A DNA stretch of 56,266 nt from Microvirga aerilata (GTDB taxonomy: Bacteria; Pseudomonadota; Alphaproteobacteria; Rhizobiales; Beijerinckiaceae), in contig NZ_JAEQMY010000030.1 of assembly GCF_016743775.1 (NCBI RefSeq), positions 1-56,266 on the forward strand. Direction: 5' to 3'. Shown in pieces: positions 52,444 to 56,266 of the stretch. The first letter of the stretch is position 1. Each line of letters opens with the position of its first letter. The notes under the pieces were generated by a model, which searched no databases, had not been told where the DNA came from, and saw nothing but the letters and a program-made list of their open reading frames with translations. The position numbers were made by a program, and so were the translations under genes.

Positions 52444-52878
52444 ATGGTGCTGGACGATAAAGACAAGATCCTGATCGCAGCCTTGCGCAAGAATGCGCGT
52501 GAAAGCATGGTGGGCCTGGCCCGCAGCGTCGGGCTGTCGCGCAGCGCAACCCAGGAGCGGATGCGCCGCCTGGAGCGGGACGGCGTGATCAGGTCCTACA
52601 CGGTGGAACTCGCCTCCGCGCACGACCCTGCCGTGCGCGCCATGATCGCCATCACGTTCGACGCGGGCTTCCGCTGCAAGCAGGTTGTTCCCCACCTCGC
52701 CAGGATCCCGGAAATCACGTCCTGCCAGTCCCTGACGGGATCCATCGACCTCATGGCGATGGTGGCCTGCGACTCGAACGCGACCCTCAACCGGGTTCGC
52801 GAGTCCGTCGCCGCCGTGCCGGGGGTGGCCACCGCCACGACCCACATCGTTCTCGCAACGGAATGGGCACGGGATTAG
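52444..52878 (+). CDS. Lrp/AsnC-family transcriptional regulator
   Basis: A 144-residue regulator. The HTH is LDDKDKILIAALRKNARESM followed by GLARSVGLSRSATQERMRRLE; the ligand domain includes VRAMIAITFDAGFRCKQVVP and TSCQSLTGSIDLMAMVACDS. The start MVLDDKDK at 52444 fits the family; an upstream extension to 52324 overlaps the promoter of the divergent hydrolase. The divergent pairing suggests it regulates the isochorismatase-fold hydrolase. Confidence 0.9.
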   Translation: MVLDDKDKILIAALRKNARESMVGLARSVGLSRSATQERMRRLERDGVIRSYTVELASAHDPAVRAMIAITFDAGFRCKQVVPHLARIPEITSCQSLTGSIDLMAMVACDSNATLNRVRESVAAVPGVATATTHIVLATEWARD

Positions 52879-52932
52879 GCAGGCCTGGCTGTCTCGCGGC
52901 AGCAGCGACTTGTCAAAGATCCAGCGCCTTCG

Positions 52933-52957
52933 GGCCCGCAGCCTTGGGCTGCGGGCC
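52933..52957 (+). terminator. Hairpin after the Lrp-type gene
   Basis: GGCCCGCAGCC and GGCTGCGGGCC form an 11-bp stem around TTG, 55 bases past the regulator's stop. There is no T-run. Confidence 0.5.
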
Positions 52958-53387
52958 GTCCGGTCACACGAGGGTGGCGCGTAGGGCAGCCCGGCTCGCT
53001 GTGGTATGTGGAAGGAAGAGCCGAACTGCCTCTTCGCGCACGGTTCTTTTCAGGCGGACTGGTGCGACCGGTGCGGCGCTGGCCCAAGGCGGCCATGCTG
53101 GAGGCCTTGGGCCCAACCCGCTTCCGGCCCCTCACCAGGGCCTCCTGCCCCATGAGCCTGCGTCACGCTCATGCACAGGACCGTGCCTGCTCCCACACTG
53201 CGACGCCTCGCGAGCGCGCCCCTCGTCAGGACCAGGCTGTGCAACGATATAGCTAAGGTTGCCGCAGATGTCAAGAACAAAAGTGGAACATTGCACCGGC
53301 TCAGCCGTGTCGTGCCTGCGTAAGGCGACATCCAGAGCCAGGATGGTCGCAGGAGATGGCGGCGCGCCCTGCTCTTGTTCTGCGTCG
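52958..53387. other. Intergenic region, no gene supported
   Basis: Frames are open on both strands, but none has a credible start, family signature or composition consistent with translation. An AT-richer patch around 53240-53290 could hold a promoter. No tRNA, RNase P RNA, SRP RNA or tmRNA signature was recognised. A structured small RNA cannot be excluded. Confidence 0.4.
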
Positions 53388-53590
53388 TCAGCGGCTATGG
53401 ATCCCCTTCCCTCGCTGCGCTCGCCGGGGATGACAGCGGCGTGCTGCCCCCGCTGCTCTGCCCCGTTGCTCCGCCCTCAGTGTCATTCCCGGCCGGAGCG
53501 TCAGCGGAGGGGAAGGGAATCCATAACACCGCGCATGTAGGAGGAATCCCCTCCAGGCCTTCTGCCGCCGGGGATGACACGGAGGGTGGC
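53388..53590. repeat. Cluster of dispersed palindromic repeats
   Basis: Three half-units: GGATCCCCTTCCC...GGGGATGACAG (about 53399-53430), GTGTCATTCCCGGC...GGGGAAGGGAATCC (about 53480-53522), and GGAATCCCCTCC...GGGGATGACAC (about 53543-53580). They belong to the same family as 12490-12718 and 21361-21550. The cluster lies directly downstream of the pip gene. Confidence 0.75.
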
Positions 53591-53598
53591 ATCCAGGC

Positions 53599-54552
53599 TC
53601 AGGCGAAGCGATCGGTCGCGGCAACGATGCTCTGGGTCATGCCTGGATCGCGCGCATCGTGACCGGCCTCGCTGACGACGACGAGCTCGCTGCCCGGCCA
53701 ATGCTGCTTGAGCTGCCAGGGGGTGACGAGCGGGCCGCCGATATCGAGCCTGCCGTGGATGAGAATGCCGGGGATGCCCGCCAGGAGCCCTGCGTCGCGC
53801 ACCAGGGCTCCGTCCTCCAGCCAGGCCTTGTGGCGCCAGTAATGGGTCACCAGGCGCGCGAAACTTAGACGGAAGGCCGGGTCCTCGTATCGCGGGTGCG
53901 GCTTATGGGCGGGATGCACGGCGACCACCGCCATCTCCCAGTCGCACCAGTCCCGCGCGGCCCTGTGGTGGACGGCGGGATCCGGGTGCATGAGGAGGCG
54001 ATGGTAGGCCTCCACGAGACTTCCGTCCCGGTCGGCCTCCGGGACACCATCCCGAAAACGGACCCATGCTTCGGGAAAGAATGCCCCGGCCCCTCGGGTG
54101 ATCCACTCGATTTCGGACGCGGTGGTGGTGGCGATGCTGAACAGCACCATTGCGCTCACGCGCTCGGGATGCCGCTCGGCATAGGCCAGCGCCAGGGTCG
54201 AGCCCCACGACCCGCCCAGCACCAGCCACCGCTCGATCCCGAGATGCCGCCGCAGCCGCTCGATGTCGGCGAGCAGGTGCGAGGTGGTGTTGGTCGAAAG
54301 ATCGTGGGCCGGGTGGCTGGCATGGGGCGTGCTGCGCCCGCTTCCGCGCTGATCGAACAGAACGATGCGGTATGCGCGCGGGTCGAAATATCGCCGCGCG
54401 TTCGCGGTGCAGCCGGAGCCGGGGCCGCCGTGAAGGACGAGAGCGGGCTTGCCGGCAGGGTTGCCGCAGGCCTCCCAGTACACGCGATGCCCATCCCCAG
54501 CATCGATCATGCCGGACGCATAGGGTTCCAGGGGCGGGTAGAGATCAGACAT
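53599..54552 (-). CDS. pip: Proline iminopeptidase
   Basis: A 317-residue alpha/beta hydrolase that removes N-terminal proline from peptides. Oxyanion segment HGGPGSG (41-47), DQRGSGRSTPH, nucleophile Ser115 in GGSWGS (113-118), catalytic Asp in IHGRLDIGGP and His in VSEAGHDARD. The family-specific WEMAVVAVHP (E of the substrate-amine site) is present. The ATG overlaps the end of the upstream HxlR gene by eight bases, so they form an operon. Confidence 0.95.
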   Translation of the reverse strand: MSDLYPPLEPYASGMIDAGDGHRVYWEACGNPAGKPALVLHGGPGSGCTANARRYFDPRAYRIVLFDQRGSGRSTPHASHPAHDLSTNTTSHLLADIERLRRHLGIERWLVLGGSWGSTLALAYAERHPERVSAMVLFSIATTTASEIEWITRGAGAFFPEAWVRFRDGVPEADRDGSLVEAYHRLLMHPDPAVHHRAARDWCDWEMAVVAVHPAHKPHPRYEDPAFRLSFARLVTHYWRHKAWLEDGALVRDAGLLAGIPGILIHGRLDIGGPLVTPWQLKQHWPGSELVVVSEAGHDARDPGMTQSIVAATDRFA

Positions 54553-54892
54553 TGGGCTCTGGACCGATCATGCGCGCCCATTCCTTCGACCACGCTCCGA
54601 GGGGAACGAGCAGTTCGTATAGCTCGATGCCCTTGGGCTTTGCACGATATCCTTCACCGGAATGCTCGACGAGGCCGGCCTGCCGCAATTCCTTCAGCCG
54701 CGTGTTCAGAACCGTGGGTGAGATGGATCCGCATCGTTCCTGAAGCTCGCGGAAGGTGCAGGGGCCATCCTTGCACAGGGTCCACAGGATACCCATCGCC
54801 CATCTGCGACCGAGGAGGTCGAACAGGGCCATGATGGGAGCGCCGGATTGGGAGCCCCGGACGGGTTTTCCGGGAATGGGGAGCTTGGTCAT
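54545..54892 (-). CDS. HxlR-family transcriptional regulator
   Basis: A 115-residue winged-helix regulator. GAPIMALFDLLGRRWAMGIL opens the domain; RELQERCGSISPTVLNTRLK is the recognition helix and LVEHSGEGYRAKPKGIELYE the wing. HxlR proteins often sense aldehydes, quinones or oxidants through Cys, and one Cys sits in TLCKDGPCTF (two in fact, six residues apart), which could be redox active. The ATG at 54892 begins the family match. It is the first gene of the HxlR-pip operon and is divergent from an exporter, with twin dyads between. Confidence 0.9.
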   Translation of the reverse strand: MTKLPIPGKPVRGSQSGAPIMALFDLLGRRWAMGILWTLCKDGPCTFRELQERCGSISPTVLNTRLKELRQAGLVEHSGEGYRAKPKGIELYELLVPLGAWSKEWARMIGPEPNV

Positions 54893-54904
54893 GTCCGATC
54901 CGCT

Positions 54905-54966
54905 GCTACAATAATGGTAGCATTCGAGCCTGGCATCGTCTAAGGAGATGCTACTGATTAAGTAGC
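54905..54966. promoter_or_regulatory. Twin operators between HxlR and the EamA exporter
   Basis: GCTAC-N7-GTAGC occurs twice, at 54905-54921 and 54950-54966, with centres 45 bp apart. They fill the 96-base divergent gap between the HxlR and exporter genes. Each half-site is identical in both copies, and a third outer base also partly matches (TGCTAC). Binding by the adjacent HxlR regulator is the natural inference. Confidence 0.7.
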
Positions 54967-54988
54967 GTGTGCCGGGAAAGATCTCAAG

Positions 54989-55876
54989 ATGTCGGTTTTG
55001 GCGATAACAGCGGCTCTTGGAGCCTCGTTCAGCTGGGCGGCGGGCGCCATGATCGCCCATGCGCCTGCAAGACGGCTGGGGGCTTTCGAGTTCACGCGAA
55101 CGCAACTGATCAGCTCATCCGCCCTCCTGCTGTTGATTGCCAGTATCGCCGGCTCCTGGCCCTCGGTCGCCTGGGACCACTGGCCAGGATTCGCGACGAG
55201 CAGTCTGGTGGGAGTCCTCCTGGGCAACCTCGCCATGGTCGCCTGCTTGCAGCGGGGCGGACCCAGGCGGACGCAGCTGCTTGCCGCCATGAGCGCGCCG
55301 ATTGCGATGGTGCTGGGCTATCTCTTCCTTGGAGAGACCATATCGCCGCAAAAGCTTGCCGGCGCCGCCCTGGCCCTGGGTGGGGCAGGCTTGGCGATCA
55401 TGTACGGTCTCGGAGCCGGGGGGCTCGAGCCTGCGGTCGGATCCTTGCCGCGGATCGTCATTCTTGGGCTTGCGTCGGCGACGTGCCAAGCCATTGGCCT
55501 GATCGCACTCAAGCCCGCCCTGCTGGCCGGTACCGAACCGTTCGCGGCATCCGCTCTGCGGACGACCGGCGGGGCATTCGCCATGGCGCTGATTGCGTTG
55601 TGGCCCTTGGCTGCCTTCCAGTCGGCCACGAAACCGACGGGAAGGCTCATTCTATGGGCCATACTCCCCGGCTTCCTGGGCTATGTCGTTGCTGTGAGCC
55701 TTCTGCTCTATGCCGTTCGCAGCTATGAAACAGGGGTTGCGGCGGCGCTGGGTTCCGTCTCGCCCATCATCATGCTGCCGATGATTTGGTTCAACACGAA
55801 ACGGCGTCCGCCCTTGCAGGCGTGGATCGGCGCCATCCTCGTCGTTCTCGGAACAGGGCTCATTCTCGTCTCATGA
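54989..55876 (+). CDS. EamA-family (DMT) transporter
   Basis: A 295-residue membrane protein with ten predicted helices in two EamA repeats: AALGASFSWAAGAMIAHAPA opens the first, and VILGLASATCQAIGLIALKP the second. MSAPIAMVLGYLFLGETISP and VSPIIMLPMIWFN are the matching repeat ends. Substrate unknown; the divergent pairing with HxlR-pip suggests export of a compound that the HxlR regulator senses. The ATG at 54989 lies only 22 bases past the second operator, so repression by overlap with the promoter is plausible. Confidence 0.9.
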   Translation: MSVLAITAALGASFSWAAGAMIAHAPARRLGAFEFTRTQLISSSALLLLIASIAGSWPSVAWDHWPGFATSSLVGVLLGNLAMVACLQRGGPRRTQLLAAMSAPIAMVLGYLFLGETISPQKLAGAALALGGAGLAIMYGLGAGGLEPAVGSLPRIVILGLASATCQAIGLIALKPALLAGTEPFAASALRTTGGAFAMALIALWPLAAFQSATKPTGRLILWAILPGFLGYVVAVSLLLYAVRSYETGVAAALGSVSPIIMLPMIWFNTKRRPPLQAWIGAILVVLGTGLILVS

Positions 55877-55916
55877 GCGGGCAGGCTCGGGTAAGGCGCA
55901 GGGAGGGTGGCCGGGA

Positions 55917-56266
55917 TCAGTCCTTGTCCAGCATGCGCCTCACCTTGGCGGCCAGTTCGGCATAGGTGAAGGGCTTTCCGATCAGGTGCATCCCGGGATC
56001 GAGGCGGCCGTGGTGGACGATGGCGTTCGCCGTGTAGCCCGTGGTGAACAGAACCGGAAGCTCAGGCCTGCGCCGGACAACCTCGTCGGCGAGCACGCGC
56101 CCGTTCATCCCGTTGCCGAGAACCACATCCGTGAAGAGCAGCTCGATCTCCGGGTGCCGTTCGACGATCTGCAGGGCCTCCCGTCCGCTGGCGGCCTCGA
56201 GAACCCGGTATCCGAGATCGCAAAGCGCCTCGACCGTGTAGGCGCGAAGATCCGGCTCATCCTCCA
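55917..56266 (-). CDS. Response-regulator receiver domain, partial
   Basis: The minus-strand frame is open through the window end. Visible are EDEPDLRAYTVEALCDLGYR (acidic pocket), LLFTDVVLGNGMNGRVLADE with the phospho-acceptor Asp in FTDVVL, the Thr in VLFTTGYTAN and the conserved Lys in LIGKPFTYAEL. The receiver domain is C-terminal and the chain ends at VRRMLDKD, as in hybrid histidine kinases of related bacteria; a stand-alone regulator is equally possible because the N-terminus lies outside the window. Confidence 0.85.
   Translation of the reverse strand, partial: EDEPDLRAYTVEALCDLGYRVLEAASGREALQIVERHPEIELLFTDVVLGNGMNGRVLADEVVRRRPELPVLFTTGYTANAIVHHGRLDPGMHLIGKPFTYAELAAKVRRMLDKD

Noticed and set aside
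52924..53260. tRNA, tmRNA, RNase P RNA or SRP RNA gene
   Set aside because: None of the conserved sequence signatures of these RNAs could be recognised, although the region is non-coding.

Overview
The window is GC-rich with a few AT-richer patches. It looks like a chromosomal segment of an alphaproteobacterium of the order Hyphomicrobiales, probably a Methylobacteriaceae relative such as Microvirga. This is inferred from the neighbourhood carA / carB-greA / Lrp-type regulator / trxB, the terminally extended UvrB and CarB, the ELM1-like gene next to trxB, RTX proteins without signal peptides, and rhizobial-style intergenic palindromes. No rRNA, tRNA, CRISPR array or complete insertion sequence was recognised.

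Region by region. 1-1.6 kb: an AT-rich, frameshifted PD-(D/E)XK nuclease-like gene. 1.7-9.5 kb: an ArsR-SRPBCC pair with a readable promoter and operators, an EamA exporter, a ZIP-type permease, an RTX protein, uvrB and a DUF808 membrane protein. 9.7-19.5 kb: a phytase/esterase-like secreted protein, a single-chain type IIL (MmeI-like) restriction-modification gene flanked by duplicated fasciclin-gene tails, and an ECF sigma/anti-sigma module with secreted fasciclin and DUF4394 proteins. 19.5-32.7 kb: small membrane proteins, a caspase-fold (C13-like) peptidase, a NYN-LOTUS protein, a PQQ sugar dehydrogenase, a TctC-type binding protein, an aspartate aminotransferase, a frameshifted RTX gene and an EF-G-like GTPase. 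32.9-44 kb: fatty acyl-CoA ligase, LysR, trxB-ELM1, Lrp, a Tat-exported protein, a double-glycine-leader peptide, greA and carB. 44-56 kb: SDR, GtrA, MFS and methyltransferase genes, ohrR-ohr, cupin, carA, yqeY, an isochorismatase-fold hydrolase with a divergent Lrp, an HxlR-pip operon with a divergent exporter, and a response-regulator receiver domain cut by the window end.

How genes work together. CarA and CarB form carbamoyl-phosphate synthase, which feeds arginine and pyrimidine synthesis. OhrR and Ohr form an organic-peroxide sensing and repair pair. The ECF sigma, its RskA-like anti-sigma, the fasciclin protein and the DUF4394 protein appear to be one regulon, because the same element (TGCATCC, 15 bases, GGGTA or GTGTA) precedes the sigma operon, the fasciclin gene and the DUF4394 gene. 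ArsR-SRPBCC and HxlR-pip/EamA each have paired dyads at their promoters that fit local autoregulation.

Most notable for follow-up: the three-promoter ECF regulon; an 81-residue Gly-rich peptide with a bacteriocin-type GG leader (39479-39724); the type IIL gene, which carries dispersed palindromic repeats in frame, has an AT-rich target-recognition segment and lies between copies of a fasciclin 3' end; and the twin GCTAC-N7-GTAGC sites at the HxlR locus. Product names come from reading protein motifs by eye. No database search was run.
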